From positions 3,658,001 through 3,722,000 of the forward strand of contig NZ_CP109027.1 in assembly GCF_036226885.1 (NCBI RefSeq): a stretch of DNA of 64,000 nt, given 5' to 3'. A program made the translations under genes and the position numbers. A model generated the notes under the pieces. The model searched no databases. It was not told where the DNA came from and worked only from the letters and a program-made list of their open reading frames with translations. This DNA comes from Streptomyces sp. NBC_00663. Lineage in GTDB: Bacteria; Actinomycetota; Actinomycetes; Streptomycetales; Streptomycetaceae. Positions 32,489 through 41,627 of the stretch are shown here, one piece after another (position 1 is the stretch's first letter; each line of letters starts with the position of its first letter).

Positions 32489-32974
32489 ATGAGCATGTAC
32501 TTCCACTTCCGCGCCGTACCGCCCGCGGCCCTGCGCAACAGCCCGGCCTGGCTGGAGAAGCTCTTCGAGGACGACTGGAACGCCGTACGCGAGCGGATCG
32601 GCCGGCATCGCGAAGAGGTCCTGGACAAGGGCTACCTCGACAACGAACTCCTCTACGCCGGCACGCGCGGCGACGAGGGCCCGCACACCCATGTGGTGCT
32701 CGGTGGCCGCCCGATACCGCACCGCGACCCCGGCCTCCCTCCGTTCCTGCTGCTCACCGCCGCCCAGACGGGCCGGGTCGCCGCCTATCTCGCCGAGGCC
32801 GACTTCGAGGACCTGTGGCTGGACGCGCGCGACCTGCTGCTGCCGACGTACGGCGGCACGGACACCGAGCCGGAGGTGCACGGCGTCTTCGCGGCGGCCC
32901 ACCGCGACCTCACCGCGTTCTACGGGCAGACGGCGCACTACGGCGACGCGGTGGTGAAGTGGCTCGTGCCGTAA
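32489..32974 (+). CDS. DUF1877 family protein
   Basis: The 161-residue protein starts MSMYFHFRAVPPAAL, the hallmark of DUF1877, and has YGGTDTEPEVHGVFAAAH in its second half. The family is widespread and of unknown function. I chose the ATG at 32489, which gives the usual N-terminus; no clear ribosome-binding site is visible. It faces the gene at 33007. Confidence 0.8.
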   Translation: MSMYFHFRAVPPAALRNSPAWLEKLFEDDWNAVRERIGRHREEVLDKGYLDNELLYAGTRGDEGPHTHVVLGGRPIPHRDPGLPPFLLLTAAQTGRVAAYLAEADFEDLWLDARDLLLPTYGGTDTEPEVHGVFAAAHRDLTAFYGQTAHYGDAVVKWLVP

Positions 32975-33006
32975 GGGGCATGAGGGTCCTCGGAGCGGGG
33001 CGGGGG

Positions 33007-33567
33007 TCAGCGTGTGCCGCGTGCCCGCCGTGACACCACCGCCCGCAGCACGCGCCGCCCCTCGACGGAGACCTCCAGGGCCCGGCGCAGCCCGGCCGGG
33101 CCGTGCCCGGCGAGCACCTCCAGGACGGTGACCTGGCGCCGCAGTTCGGCGGCGACCAGCGGCGGCATGCCCTCGGTACGGCCCTCGCGGCGGGCGTCGA
33201 GCGGGACGTCGTCCGCGGCCGGATCGAGCAGCCGGTGGATCCGCAGCGAGGCGACGGAGCACACGTCGGCCCACACCCGCACCTCGGCGGCGTCCAGCGC
33301 GGCCGGGGCGGCGTCGAGCATCCGGCGGGCGTGGTCGACGGCCTCGTCCTCGGCGGCGTCGGCGGAACCGGCTCCCGCGAGCTTGTCGCGGGCGACCTTC
33401 AGCCCCGCCTCCCAGTCGCCGGTACCGCTGTCGGCGAGGCTCGCCCACAGTGGCCGCAGGATCTCGTCGTCGCCGCCCAGCAGCGGCACGCACCGATCCA
33501 AACAAGCCAACCCGCTGGCGGCCAGTCCGCGTTCGTCGGCCTGAGCGATCAGCTCCACCAGACTCAT
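33007..33567 (-). CDS. Conserved hypothetical protein, 186 aa
   Basis: I do not recognise the family. The protein is Ala/Leu/Arg-rich and predicted all-helical, without signal peptide or membrane segments. Conserved-looking patches are LDRCVPLLGGDDE (residues 23-35) and VWADVCSVASLRIHRLLDPA (near 105). A strong GGAGG lies 5 nt before the ATG at 33567. It may form an operon with the next upstream gene (33685), which is on the same strand 117 nt away. Confidence 0.7.
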   Translation of the reverse strand: MSLVELIAQADERGLAASGLACLDRCVPLLGGDDEILRPLWASLADSGTGDWEAGLKVARDKLAGAGSADAAEDEAVDHARRMLDAAPAALDAAEVRVWADVCSVASLRIHRLLDPAADDVPLDARREGRTEGMPPLVAAELRRQVTVLEVLAGHGPAGLRRALEVSVEGRRVLRAVVSRRARGTR

Positions 33568-33684
33568 CCACGCCTCCCTGAGGGGTGCCGTCGAGCCGTC
33601 CGAAGCCCGGCAACACCTCTTCGCCTGCGAAACTCCCTAACGGAGCCCGCACTTCCCCTTACTGCGTGCAACGGCCCCGGAGTG

Positions 33685-34191
33685 TCACAGGGGCACCACG
33701 GCCAGCCGGTCGAGCAGCCGGAAGAACAGGTTTTCGGCCAACGGGTCGGGATCGGCGGTCAGCACCTCCAGCAGCCGCCCGGCATCCACCGCCCGCCCCG
33801 CCTCCTCGGCCCAGGCGGCGGCCCGTTCGGCGGCGTCGGGCGGTTCCAGGAAGTAGTCCTCCAGCGCGAGGCCCTCCTGACCGGCACCGATGTACCCGGC
33901 CATGGCCGCCCGGGCCAGACAGGTCGTCCAGGCCCCGCTCTCCGGCCCGGCCGCCTCGACGACCACACAGGCGCTGTCCATCACATAGCCGAAGAGCGCG
34001 GGCGCCCCGGTCTCCCGGGCCAGCGCGTTCATGCTGCCGAGGTCCCCGTCCCCGCTCGGGTACTCCCACACCTGCCACCCGCCGGCCGCCTCACTCCTGA
34101 GACTCAGCCCCTCGGCCGCCCCGGCCAGCGTCTCCAGCTCCTCGAGCGGCCGCGCGCTGCGGCCCACGACGAAATACCCCCAGTAGCCCAT
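33685..34191 (-). CDS. Conserved hypothetical protein, 168 aa
   Basis: The product begins MGYWGYFVVGRSARPLEEL, an N-terminus I associate with a Streptomyces protein family of unknown function. It contains WQVWEYPSGDGD, SACVVVEAAGPESGAW and ENLFFRLLDRLAVVPL. It is cytosolic. The ATG at 34191 is preceded by GGGGGGAGCCGGA; the ribosome-binding site is part of a 10-base G run (34199-34208). Confidence 0.72.
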   Translation of the reverse strand: MGYWGYFVVGRSARPLEELETLAGAAEGLSLRSEAAGGWQVWEYPSGDGDLGSMNALARETGAPALFGYVMDSACVVVEAAGPESGAWTTCLARAAMAGYIGAGQEGLALEDYFLEPPDAAERAAAWAEEAGRAVDAGRLLEVLTADPDPLAENLFFRLLDRLAVVPL

Positions 34192-34290
34192 TCCGGCTCC
34201 CCCCCCCCGGCACACTCTCGGCTGCGGCTCGGGCCGAATACACCACAGTCGTACGACAGTTCGCAGCCGTATCGGACAATCCGCCGCGAC

Positions 34291-34980
34291 TCAGGCGGGC
34301 AGGGGCGAAGGCGCCGGACCGCCGAGGGCCTTCTCGTACTGCATCCGGTTCAGCCGCAGCACGACGGCGATGGCGAGGGCGGCGGCCACGACGTCGACGG
34401 CGTCCGAGAACATCAGCTGGCCCACGGCGTCGCGGATCTCGTCGGCGCTCTCGGCCTTGCGGTACGCGGTGGACGCGGCCCGGCCGGTGAGCAGCGAGAT
34501 GGTCCAGAACGTCCACCAGGTGTTGACCAGCCCGTGCGGCCGGGGCGCGCTCCAGGGGCTGCTGGCGTTCCAGATGTCCAGCGTGATCCTGCGCGGGTAC
34601 CAGAGGTTGACGATCGGCACGAACCAGCCCCAGATCGCCCAGCCACGCTTCTTTTCGTGCCCGTAGGGGTCGAAGACCTCGGCGTTGACGCGTACCCGGT
34701 GGAACCAGCACAGGAAGAGGACGGCGGTCGTGAGCAGCGCGACGGTCTGGACGACGCCGGCCGCGGAGTAGAGCCGGTCCGCGAGCTCGGCCCGCCCGTC
34801 GAGGAGGGCGCCGCTGTCCAGGTCGCCGCTCATGTCGTACACGAAGACGCCCGACCCGATGGCGAACAGGTCGGTGGCGACGACCACGCCGAATCCGGTG
34901 ACGGCGGCCCGGCCGAGCCCGATCGGCGACTGGAGCCAGGCGGCCGGCGCGATGAAGTGGTCGTGTCTGTTGTCGAGCAT
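34291..34980 (-). CDS. DUF4328 domain membrane protein
   Basis: The 229-residue protein has about five hydrophobic segments: GLGRAAVTGFGVVVATDLFAI, TVALLTTAVLFLCWFHRV, GWAIWGWFVPIVNLWYPRR, a TWWTFWTISLLTG segment and VDVVAAALAIAVVLRL. The GWFVPIVNLWYPRR segment is the core of DUF4328, whose role is unknown. I start it at the ATG at 34980; an upstream ATG near 35061 with GGTGA before it is an alternative and would add about 27 residues. Confidence 0.78.
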   Translation of the reverse strand: MLDNRHDHFIAPAAWLQSPIGLGRAAVTGFGVVVATDLFAIGSGVFVYDMSGDLDSGALLDGRAELADRLYSAAGVVQTVALLTTAVLFLCWFHRVRVNAEVFDPYGHEKKRGWAIWGWFVPIVNLWYPRRITLDIWNASSPWSAPRPHGLVNTWWTFWTISLLTGRAASTAYRKAESADEIRDAVGQLMFSDAVDVVAAALAIAVVLRLNRMQYEKALGGPAPSPLPA

Positions 34981-35096
34981 GGTGAGGCGGTCCCCCCGGG
35001 TCGTGACATGGCACGCCGCGCCGGGCTCTCCCCAGAACCTCGGACGCGGCATGCGGAACATACGGTTCACCAGCCCCGTACGTCCACACCCCGCCC

Positions 35097-36764
35097 TCAG
35101 CCCAGCCGGTCCGCCAGCGACTTGAACTCCGTCCAGGTCAGCGCGGGCTTGTCCGCGTCCCACAGCTTCTGGACGAGCGCCCGCAGCGGCAGTCGGATGC
35201 CGACCGCGATCTGCTCCTGGGTCTGGGCGTTGGGATAGTCGCCCCACACCGCGAAGGAGCCGCCGAGGATCTGGTCGTCGTACTTGGCGTCGACCGCCTG
35301 CGTGCCGCGCACCACGCGCGGGGTCCACTCCTCGTAGATCCGCTGCCCGGTCGGATAGTAGAACTGGTTGGGCTGCCCGAGGACGTAGTAGAGGAACAGG
35401 TCGTTGTAGTTGATGAGGTCACGTCCGGCGCTCAGATACTCGGTCGGCTGCCGTGCCCCGATCTCCTTGCCCGTCCAGTAGGCCACCTGGAGATCCTTGG
35501 CCGGCTGCACGGACGTACCGCGGAAGAACCCGTCGTTCCAGACGCGCATCGTCTTGCCGTGCTCCCGGACCGTGTCGGCGCGGTCGTTGAGCCAGCCCGT
35601 GGTGAGGTCGGCGACGGTTCCGCCGGTGCCGTAGGCCTCCCGCGCGGCGGTGGCGAGCTGTGGGTACGACGCCTCGGGGTCGGACACCGTCAGCGCCCGG
35701 TACTCGTCGCCGCCGAGGTTCCAGCGGTCCCCGGGGAACAGGTCGGCGTACTCGTCGAGCAGCTCGTCGACGATCGTCGCGGCCGCGTCCTGGGAGATGT
35801 CCACCGCTCCCCGCGCGGCGACTCCCGACGCGTTGACCAGCTGGAGACTGGGGTGCGCGGCGATGACGGCGCCGAGATGTCCGGGCGAGTCGATCTCGGG
35901 GACGATCGTGATGTGCCGTTCGGTGGCGAGGTCGATGATCCGCTCCACCTCGGCCCGGGTCAGATGCTGCGCGGACACGACCTCGGGATGCGACCGCGAC
36001 TCGAGGCGGAACCCCTGGTCGTCGGAGAAGTGCAGCCCCAGCTCGTTGAACTTCAGATCCCCGAGCTCCCGCACCCGGTCCTCGATCCACCCCGCGGTGT
36101 AGTGCTTGCGCGCGATGTCCAGCATGAACCCGCGCACCGGCTTGGCCGGCGCGTCCTTGACGACCCCCTCGGGCGCCGTACCCCCGTCGTGCACCTCCTG
36201 CTTGAGCGTCCGCGTCCCGTAGAAGACCCCGGCGTCGGCGGCCCCGCTGATGGTGACCTGCCCGCCGCGCACGGTCATGGCGTACGACTCCGGGTCGCCC
36301 CCGGCGTCGTCGTTCAACACGAGCCGCAGGTCCCCGCTCCGCGTGTCGCCCTTCTCCCCCGCGTACGTCAGCCCCAGCTCACTCGCGACCAGCCGCCCCT
36401 CGTCGGCGAGTTCCGTGTCGTTCACCACAACCCGCTCCCCGCTCCGTGGCCGCCAGCCCGGCCCCCGTTCCGGAGTGTGCGCCGCCACCGCGGGAATCGT
36501 CCGCGGGGACTGCGAGAGGGGATAGCTACGGGTCGGACTGGGAGTGGGGGTCCTGGACGACGCGCCGGTGGACGCGGCCGACCGCCCCTCGGAGGGCGGC
36601 CGTGCCGCGGACCCCGCGGGACCGCTGTCGTCCCCGTCCCCCGAGGCCCACAGCCCGATCCCGACCCCGGTCGCGACCGTCACGGCCACCGCCGCCACGA
36701 TCACCACCCGTGTCCTCACCTGCCGCGCCTTCTGCGCCGGCGGCCGGCGCCTGTGCTGGCTCAC
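35097..36764 (-). CDS. Secreted GH20 beta-N-acetylhexosaminidase
   Basis: The 555-residue exported enzyme has an uncleaved or cleaved N-terminal hydrophobic segment (VVIVAAVAVTVATGVGIGLW), a Ser/Thr/Pro linker, a GH20b N-terminal domain (about 110-205) and a TIM-barrel GH20 catalytic domain. Catalytic-face motifs are GFMLDIARKHYT, LGLHFSDDQGFRLES, PEIDSPGHLGA and NLGGDEYRAL, where the adjacent Asp-Glu pair supports substrate-assisted catalysis. It removes terminal GlcNAc/GalNAc from chitin oligomers or wall glycans. The GTG at 36764 has no Shine-Dalgarno but a TAGGTT box 6 nt upstream. Confidence 0.88.
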   Translation of the reverse strand: MSQHRRRPPAQKARQVRTRVVIVAAVAVTVATGVGIGLWASGDGDDSGPAGSAARPPSEGRSAASTGASSRTPTPSPTRSYPLSQSPRTIPAVAAHTPERGPGWRPRSGERVVVNDTELADEGRLVASELGLTYAGEKGDTRSGDLRLVLNDDAGGDPESYAMTVRGGQVTISGAADAGVFYGTRTLKQEVHDGGTAPEGVVKDAPAKPVRGFMLDIARKHYTAGWIEDRVRELGDLKFNELGLHFSDDQGFRLESRSHPEVVSAQHLTRAEVERIIDLATERHITIVPEIDSPGHLGAVIAAHPSLQLVNASGVAARGAVDISQDAAATIVDELLDEYADLFPGDRWNLGGDEYRALTVSDPEASYPQLATAAREAYGTGGTVADLTTGWLNDRADTVREHGKTMRVWNDGFFRGTSVQPAKDLQVAYWTGKEIGARQPTEYLSAGRDLINYNDLFLYYVLGQPNQFYYPTGQRIYEEWTPRVVRGTQAVDAKYDDQILGGSFAVWGDYPNAQTQEQIAVGIRLPLRALVQKLWDADKPALTWTEFKSLADRLG

Positions 36765-36770
36765 GAGCCC

Positions 36771-36776
36771 AACCTA
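36771..36776 (-). promoter_or_regulatory. -10 box TAGGTT, leaderless start of the GH20 gene
   Basis: On the minus strand TAGGTT, 6 nt, then the GTG at 36764. There is no ribosome-binding site, so a leaderless mRNA is likely. Confidence 0.5.
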
Positions 36777-36919
36777 GGGCGTAGGGGTGGCCGGAAGTGT
36801 CCACCACACGTTCCGAAACTCTCCCGTGCGAGTGAAATTCGGGCATCCGTCGGACACGTCATGTCCGTACTCGATAGCGTGACGTCACACCTCTCCCAGC
36901 ATCCCCTGCCGAAACACAC

Positions 36920-37432
36920 GTGACGCCCACACACCTTCCTGGCCGAGTCGCCATACCGGCGCTGCCCACAGTCCTGGACGCCTTCAACATCGCCCCGGCA
37001 GCCGAGGCCCGCAAGCTCCTCCTCACCTGCCTCCGCAGCCTCCGCTGGGCGGACCGCATCACCGCCCACCGCCCCTACCCGGACGCCCCGGCCCTACTCG
37101 CCGCATCCGACGAGGCGGCCTACGACCTGACCCCGGCGGACCTGTCGGAGGCACTGGCGGGCGAGACCCTGACGGCTCTGCCGGACGAGACGTACGACAT
37201 CGCCCATATGGCACTCGACGCCGCACATGCCGCATACGAGGCGAAGTTCGGACATGCGTTCGTGATCTGCCTGGACGGCCTGAAACCGGACGAGGCCCTG
37301 GACCACGTACTGGCAGGAATCCGATCACGATTGACAAACGATCCGGAGGAGGAGCGGGTAGTGGCTTGGGAAGAACTCCGCCGCCTGGCAAAGGCGCGCT
37401 TGCTGGAGCGGCTCAGGGGCGCGGGGCTGTAA
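36920..37432 (+). CDS. OHCU decarboxylase-like protein (UraD family)
   Basis: The 170-residue protein matches the UraD fold: LLTCLRSLRWADRITAHRPYP, LLAASDEAAYDLTPADLSEALAG, AAYEAKFGHAFVICLDG and IRSRLTNDPEEERVVAWEELRRLAKARLLERL. UraD decarboxylates OHCU to S-allantoin in urate breakdown. The usual HPRIG site reads HRPYP here, so the catalytic His may be kept but the loop differs, and no uricase or HIU hydrolase gene is adjacent. It may be a paralogue with another substrate. The GTG at 36920 lacks a clear ribosome-binding site. The last five residues come from an intergenic repeat. Confidence 0.75.
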   Translation: MTPTHLPGRVAIPALPTVLDAFNIAPAAEARKLLLTCLRSLRWADRITAHRPYPDAPALLAASDEAAYDLTPADLSEALAGETLTALPDETYDIAHMALDAAHAAYEAKFGHAFVICLDGLKPDEALDHVLAGIRSRLTNDPEEERVVAWEELRRLAKARLLERLRGAGL

Positions 37433-37470
37433 TCGATGTGCGGCCACCGCCGCGCGGGCGCGACCAGCCA
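37415..37470 (+). repeat. Dispersed GGGGCGCGGGG repeat, copy D, at the UraD-like 3' end
   Basis: AGGGGCGCGGGGCTGTAATC, then GATGTGCGGCCACCGCCGC and GGGCGCGACCAGCC. The TAA of the element is the stop codon of the UraD-like gene. Confidence 0.75.
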
Positions 37471-37569
37471 CGACGTGGCGGCACCCGGCACACAACGGCA
37501 CACTCCACCCCATTAGCCGCACCACTCACCCATACGCATGCCACTTTGATCACACCGGTAGGCCCGGCG

Positions 37570-37598
37570 TAAGCCCCGCAGGCAACCGTCGCTACGAT
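37570..37598 (+). promoter_or_regulatory. Candidate promoter of the sdhCDAB operon
   Basis: TACGAT at 37593-37598 is a good -10; TAAGCC at 37570-37575 gives a weak -35 with 17-nt spacing. This predicts a leader of about 80 nt before sdhC. Confidence 0.4.
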
Positions 37599-37685
37599 GC
37601 TGGGGGCCGGTGGACCGTACCCGGCCGGGCCCGACCGACAGCACAAGCCGGCGCGGCCCCAATCCCCGCTCCCGGAGGGACTTCC

Positions 37686-38066
37686 GTGCCGGCTGGAACG
37701 CTGTACCGCGGCCGGGAAGGAATGTGGTCCTGGGTGGCTCACCGAGTCACCGGCGTCCTCATCTTCTTCTTCCTGTTCGTTCACGTGCTGGACACTGCTC
37801 TCGTCCGTGTCTCCCCTGAGGACTACGACAGGGTCGTAGCCACGTACAAGACACCCATCGTCGCGCTGCTGGAGTACGGCCTCGTGGCCGCCATCCTCTT
37901 CCACGCGCTCAACGGCCTGCGTGTCATCGCCGTCGACTTCTGGTCCAAGGGCCCCCGCTACCAGAAGCAGATGCTCTGGTCGGTCGTCGGCCTGTGGCTC
38001 GTGCTGATGATCGGGGCGGTCTACCCCGTCCTCGGCCACGCCGCTCGTGAACTGTTCGGGAGCTGA
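37686..38066 (+). CDS. sdhC: Succinate dehydrogenase cytochrome b556 subunit
   Basis: This 126-residue membrane anchor of complex II has three hydrophobic helices. It shows the family features MWSWVAHRVTGVLIFFFLFVH and LVAAILFHALNGLRVIAVDF, whose His is the likely haem b ligand. It binds quinone and holds the SdhAB catalytic pair at the inner face of the membrane. The GTG at 37686 has GGAGGG 7 nt upstream. It is the first gene of sdhCDAB and the next gene starts 5 nt after its stop. Confidence 0.93.
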   Translation: MPAGTLYRGREGMWSWVAHRVTGVLIFFFLFVHVLDTALVRVSPEDYDRVVATYKTPIVALLEYGLVAAILFHALNGLRVIAVDFWSKGPRYQKQMLWSVVGLWLVLMIGAVYPVLGHAARELFGS

Positions 38067-38071
38067 CGCGC

Positions 38072-38557
38072 ATGTCCACCACCGAGAAGACCGCTGACTC
38101 CGGGATCGGCCCCGTCGAGGGCGGCGAGCTCTACAACGTCGACAACCCGGCCCCGTTCATCGAGGCGCCGCGCAAGCGCACCAAGAAGACCCCGAAGTCC
38201 ACTCGGGGCAACTTCGAGATGGCGGCCTGGCTGTTCATGCGCCTGTCCGGCGTCGTGCTGGTCGTCCTGGTCATCGGCCACCTGCTGATCCAGCTGGTGC
38301 TCGACGGCGGCGTCTCCAAGATCGGTTTCGCCTTCGTGGCGGGCCGCTGGGCGAGCCCCTTCTGGCAGGTCTGGGACCTGCTGATGCTCTGGCTCGCGAT
38401 GCTGCACGGCGCCAACGGCCTGCGCACGGTCATCAACGACTACGCGGAGCGCGCGAACACCAGGCTGTGGCTGAAGGGCCTGCTCTACACCGCCACGGTG
38501 TTCACCATCCTGCTGGGCACGCTGGTGATCTTCACCTTCGACCCGAACATCCGCTAG
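38072..38557 (+). CDS. sdhD: Succinate dehydrogenase hydrophobic membrane anchor
   Basis: The 161-residue subunit has a hydrophilic N-terminal 50 residues rich in Lys/Arg/Thr and three membrane helices: [42 protein letters not shown] and [19 protein letters not shown]. The HGANGLR His is a second haem-ligand candidate and completes the quinone site with SdhC. It is the second gene of the operon. Confidence 0.92.
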   Translation: MSTTEKTADSGIGPVEGGELYNVDNPAPFIEAPRKRTKKTPKSTRGNFEMAAWLFMRLSGVVLVVLVIGHLLIQLVLDGGVSKIGFAFVAGRWASPFWQVWDLLMLWLAMLHGANGLRTVINDYAERANTRLWLKGLLYTATVFTILLGTLVIFTFDPNIR

Positions 38558-38579
38558 GCACGGGGCTGAGGAATTCCTG

Positions 38580-40334
38580 ATGAAGATCCACAAGTACGAC
38601 ACCGTCATCGTCGGCGCGGGCGGCGCCGGCATGCGCGCCGCGATCGAGTCGACGAAGCGCAGCCGTACCGCCGTGCTGACCAAGCTGTACCCCACCCGCT
38701 CCCACACGGGCGCCGCGCAGGGCGGCATGGCCGCCGCGCTGGCCAACGTGGAGGAGGACAACTGGGAGTGGCACACCTTCGACACGGTCAAGGGCGGTGA
38801 CTACCTGGTCGACCAGGACGCCGCCGAGATCCTGGCGAAGGAGGCCATCGACGCCGTCCTCGACCTGGAGAAGATGGGCCTGCCGTTCAACCGGACGCCC
38901 GACGGGACGATCGACCAGCGCCGTTTCGGCGGTCACTCCCGCAACCACGGCGAGGCCCCGGTCCGCCGGTCCTGCTACGCCGCGGACCGCACCGGCCACA
39001 TGATCCTCCAGACGCTGTACCAGAACTGCGTGAAGGAGGGCGTGGAGTTCTTCAACGAGTTCTACGTCCTCGACCAGCTCATCACCGAGGTCGACGGCGT
39101 CAAGAAGTCGGCCGGTGTGGTGGCGTACGAGCTCGCGACCGGCGAGATCCACGTCTTCCAGGCGAAGGCCGTGATCTACGCCTCCGGCGGCACCGGCAAG
39201 TTCTTCAAGGTGACGTCGAACGCCCACACGCTGACCGGTGACGGCCAGGCCGCGGTGTACCGCCGTGGGCTGCCGCTGGAGGACATGGAGTTCTTCCAGT
39301 TCCACCCGACCGGCATCTGGCGCATGGGCATCCTGCTGACGGAGGGCGCCCGCGGTGAGGGCGGCATCCTCCGCAACAAGGACGGCGAGCGCTTCATGGA
39401 GAAGTACGCGCCGGTCATGAAGGACCTCGCGTCCCGTGACGTCGTGTCCCGCTCCATCTACACGGAGATCCGTGAGGGCCGCGGCTGCGGTCCCGAGGGC
39501 GACCACGTCTACCTCGACCTCACCCACCTCCCGCCGGAGCAGCTGGACGCGAAGCTCCCGGACATCACCGAGTTCGCGCGCACCTACCTGGGCATCGAGC
39601 CGTACACGGACCCGATCCCGATCCAGCCCACCGCGCACTACGCCATGGGCGGCATCCCGACGAACGTCGAGGGTGAGGTCCTGAGCGACAACACGACGGT
39701 CGTCCCCGGTCTGTACGCGGCCGGCGAGGTGGCCTGCGTCTCGGTGCACGGCGCCAACCGTCTGGGCACGAACAGCCTCCTGGACATCAACGTGTTCGGC
39801 CGCCGTGCGGGCATCGCCGCCGCCGAGTACAGCAACACGGCCGACTACGTCGAACTGCCGGAGAACCCGGCCGAGTTCGTGGTCGAGCAGGTCGAGCGGC
39901 TGCGCAACTCGACGGGCACCGAGCGGGTGGCCGTGCTCCGCAAGGAGCTTCAGGAGACCATGGACGCCAACGTCATGGTGTTCCGGACCGAGCAGACGAT
40001 CAAGACGGCGGTCGAGAAGATCGCGGAGCTGCGCGAGCGCTACAAGAACGTCGCGATCCAGGACAAGGGCCGTCGCTTCAACACGGACCTGCTGGAGGCG
40101 ATCGAGCTGGGCAACCTGCTCGACCTCGCCGAGGTCATGGCGGTCTCCGCGCTCGCCCGCAAGGAGTCCCGCGGCGGTCACTACCGCGAGGACTACCCCA
40201 ACCGCGACGACGTCAACTTCATGCGCCACACCATGGCGTACCGCGAGGTGGGCGACGACGGCGCCGAGTCGATCCGTCTCGACTACAAGCCGGTCGTCCA
40301 GACCCGCTACCAGCCGATGGAGCGTAAGTACTGA
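38580..40334 (+). CDS. sdhA: Succinate dehydrogenase flavoprotein subunit
   Basis: The 584-residue catalytic subunit oxidises succinate to fumarate in the TCA cycle. It has the FAD fold [14 protein letters not shown], the covalent-flavin His segment [16 protein letters not shown], the dicarboxylate-site [33 protein letters not shown] and [12 protein letters not shown]. The C-terminal helical domain ends with the substrate-proximal [15 protein letters not shown] lies 6 nt before the ATG. Its stop overlaps the sdhB start by one base. Confidence 0.96.
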   Translation: MKIHKYDTVIVGAGGAGMRAAIESTKRSRTAVLTKLYPTRSHTGAAQGGMAAALANVEEDNWEWHTFDTVKGGDYLVDQDAAEILAKEAIDAVLDLEKMGLPFNRTPDGTIDQRRFGGHSRNHGEAPVRRSCYAADRTGHMILQTLYQNCVKEGVEFFNEFYVLDQLITEVDGVKKSAGVVAYELATGEIHVFQAKAVIYASGGTGKFFKVTSNAHTLTGDGQAAVYRRGLPLEDMEFFQFHPTGIWRMGILLTEGARGEGGILRNKDGERFMEKYAPVMKDLASRDVVSRSIYTEIREGRGCGPEGDHVYLDLTHLPPEQLDAKLPDITEFARTYLGIEPYTDPIPIQPTAHYAMGGIPTNVEGEVLSDNTTVVPGLYAAGEVACVSVHGANRLGTNSLLDINVFGRRAGIAAAEYSNTADYVELPENPAEFVVEQVERLRNSTGTERVAVLRKELQETMDANVMVFRTEQTIKTAVEKIAELRERYKNVAIQDKGRRFNTDLLEAIELGNLLDLAEVMAVSALARKESRGGHYREDYPNRDDVNFMRHTMAYREVGDDGAESIRLDYKPVVQTRYQPMERKY

Positions 40335-41095
40335 TGGCTACCCCTGTTCTGGACAAGGTCGAGGCGGAGTCCGCGGCCTCTCCCTACATCACCGTCACCT
40401 TCCGGGTCCGCCGCTTCAACCCGGAGGTCTCGGCCGAGGCGACCTGGGAAGACTTCCAGCTGGAGATCGACCCCAAGGAGCGTGTCCTCGACGGCCTCCA
40501 CAAGATCAAGTGGGACCTGGACGGCACGCTGACGTTCCGCCGCTCCTGCGCCCACGGCATCTGCGGCTCGGACGCGATGAGGATCAACGGCAAGAACCGT
40601 CTTGCCTGCAAGACCCTCATCAAGGACATCAACCCCGAGAAGCCGATCACGGTCGAGCCGATCAAGGGTCTGACGGTCCTGAAGGACCTGGTCGTCGACA
40701 TGGAGCCGTTCTTCCAGGCGTACCGCGACGTGATGCCCTTCCTCATCACGAAGGACACCAACGAGCCCACGCGGGAGCGTCTCCAGACGGCCGAGGACCG
40801 CGAGCGCTTCGACGACACGACCAAGTGCATCCTGTGCGCTGCGTGCACGTCCTCGTGCCCGGTCTTCTGGAACGACGGCCAGTACTTCGGTCCCGCCGCC
40901 ATCGTCAACGCCCACCGCTTCATCTTCGACTCGCGCGACGAGGCGGCGGAGCAGCGCCTGGAGATCCTCAACGACCGTGACGGTGTGTGGCGCTGCCGCA
41001 CCACCTTCAACTGCACGGACGCCTGCCCCCGTGGCATCGAGGTCACGAAGGCGATCGCCGAGGTGAAGAAGGCGCTGATCACGCGCCGCTTCTGA
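40334..41095 (+). CDS. sdhB: Succinate dehydrogenase iron-sulfur subunit
   Basis: The 253-residue subunit passes electrons from FAD to quinone. The N-terminal ferredoxin domain carries the 2Fe-2S ligands in RRSCAHGICGSDAM and the following Cys of LACKTL. The C-terminal domain has CILCAACTSSCPVFWN and CRTTFNCTDACPRGI for the 4Fe-4S and 3Fe-4S clusters. It is coupled to sdhA by ATGA overlap, and a hairpin follows. Confidence 0.95.
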   Translation: MATPVLDKVEAESAASPYITVTFRVRRFNPEVSAEATWEDFQLEIDPKERVLDGLHKIKWDLDGTLTFRRSCAHGICGSDAMRINGKNRLACKTLIKDINPEKPITVEPIKGLTVLKDLVVDMEPFFQAYRDVMPFLITKDTNEPTRERLQTAEDRERFDDTTKCILCAACTSSCPVFWNDGQYFGPAAIVNAHRFIFDSRDEAAEQRLEILNDRDGVWRCRTTFNCTDACPRGIEVTKAIAEVKKALITRRF

Positions 41096-41116
41096 GGTCG
41101 TTTTCGGTACGCCTGT

Positions 41117-41149
41117 GAGGGCCTCGCTTCCGTTGGAAGCGGGGCCCTC
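41117..41149 (+). terminator. Terminator of the sdh operon
   Basis: GAGGGCCTCGCTTCC (41117-41131) pairs with 41135-41149 across a 3-nt loop with one G-U pair. It lies 21 nt after the sdhB stop. Confidence 0.8.
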
Positions 41150-41277
41150 TGGCGTGCGGACACCCGTTTGGCCGAACGTGATCGTTAAGGACATACCGGT
41201 GGTGCCCGGCCTAGGATGATGCTCTCGACACCAGCCCACAGGAAGCACCTGATGTCCGCAGGAGCTGTCGAGCGGCG

Positions 41278-41602
41278 ACGAGTTCGACGCGGCCGAAGAA
41301 GACCGTGACATCGACCCTGACGACACGCTGCGGTAGCGCAGCGCGATCACCACGGACGGCCAGATGCGGTCGGCCGTCCTCCCCTCGAAGGCGCCCGCGT
41401 TGTAAGCGGCCCACAGGCCGCCGCCCGCGACGAGCACCACCGGCCCGAGCAGCAACCCCTTGGGGACAGCCGCACGGAGAATGAGCAACAGACCGACCGC
41501 GGCGAGCACATATGGCAGTGCGGACAAGGTCCACCGTCCGCCGGAACGCAGGGCCGCCGTATCGCCGACCAACCAGACCATGCCGACAATCACCACCAGC
41601 AA
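41278..41602 (-). pseudogene. Remnant of a LiaF/DUF-type membrane protein gene
   Basis: In one frame the minus strand encodes four likely membrane segments: LLVVIVGMVWLVGDTAALR, LSALPYVLAAVGLLLIL, LLLGPVVLVAGGGLWAAYNAG and the start of a fourth (WPSVVIALR). That frame then runs into RYRSVSSGSMSRSSSA, which looks non-coding. A shifted frame continues with VDVTVFFGRVELVAA, the type of C-terminal beta segment found in LiaF-like cell-wall stress proteins. The simplest reading is an ancestral gene with a large internal deletion and frameshift. A functional short membrane protein of about 100 residues remains possible. It lies between the sdh terminator and the DUF4132 gene. Confidence 0.5.
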
Positions 41603-41627
41603 GCTGAAGGGTACTGAAGCCCTTCGG

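Noticed and set aside
36879..36888. Palindrome GTGACGTCAC before the UraD-like gene as an operator
   Set aside because: A single 10-bp palindrome in GC-rich DNA is weak evidence; no second copy was found near related genes.
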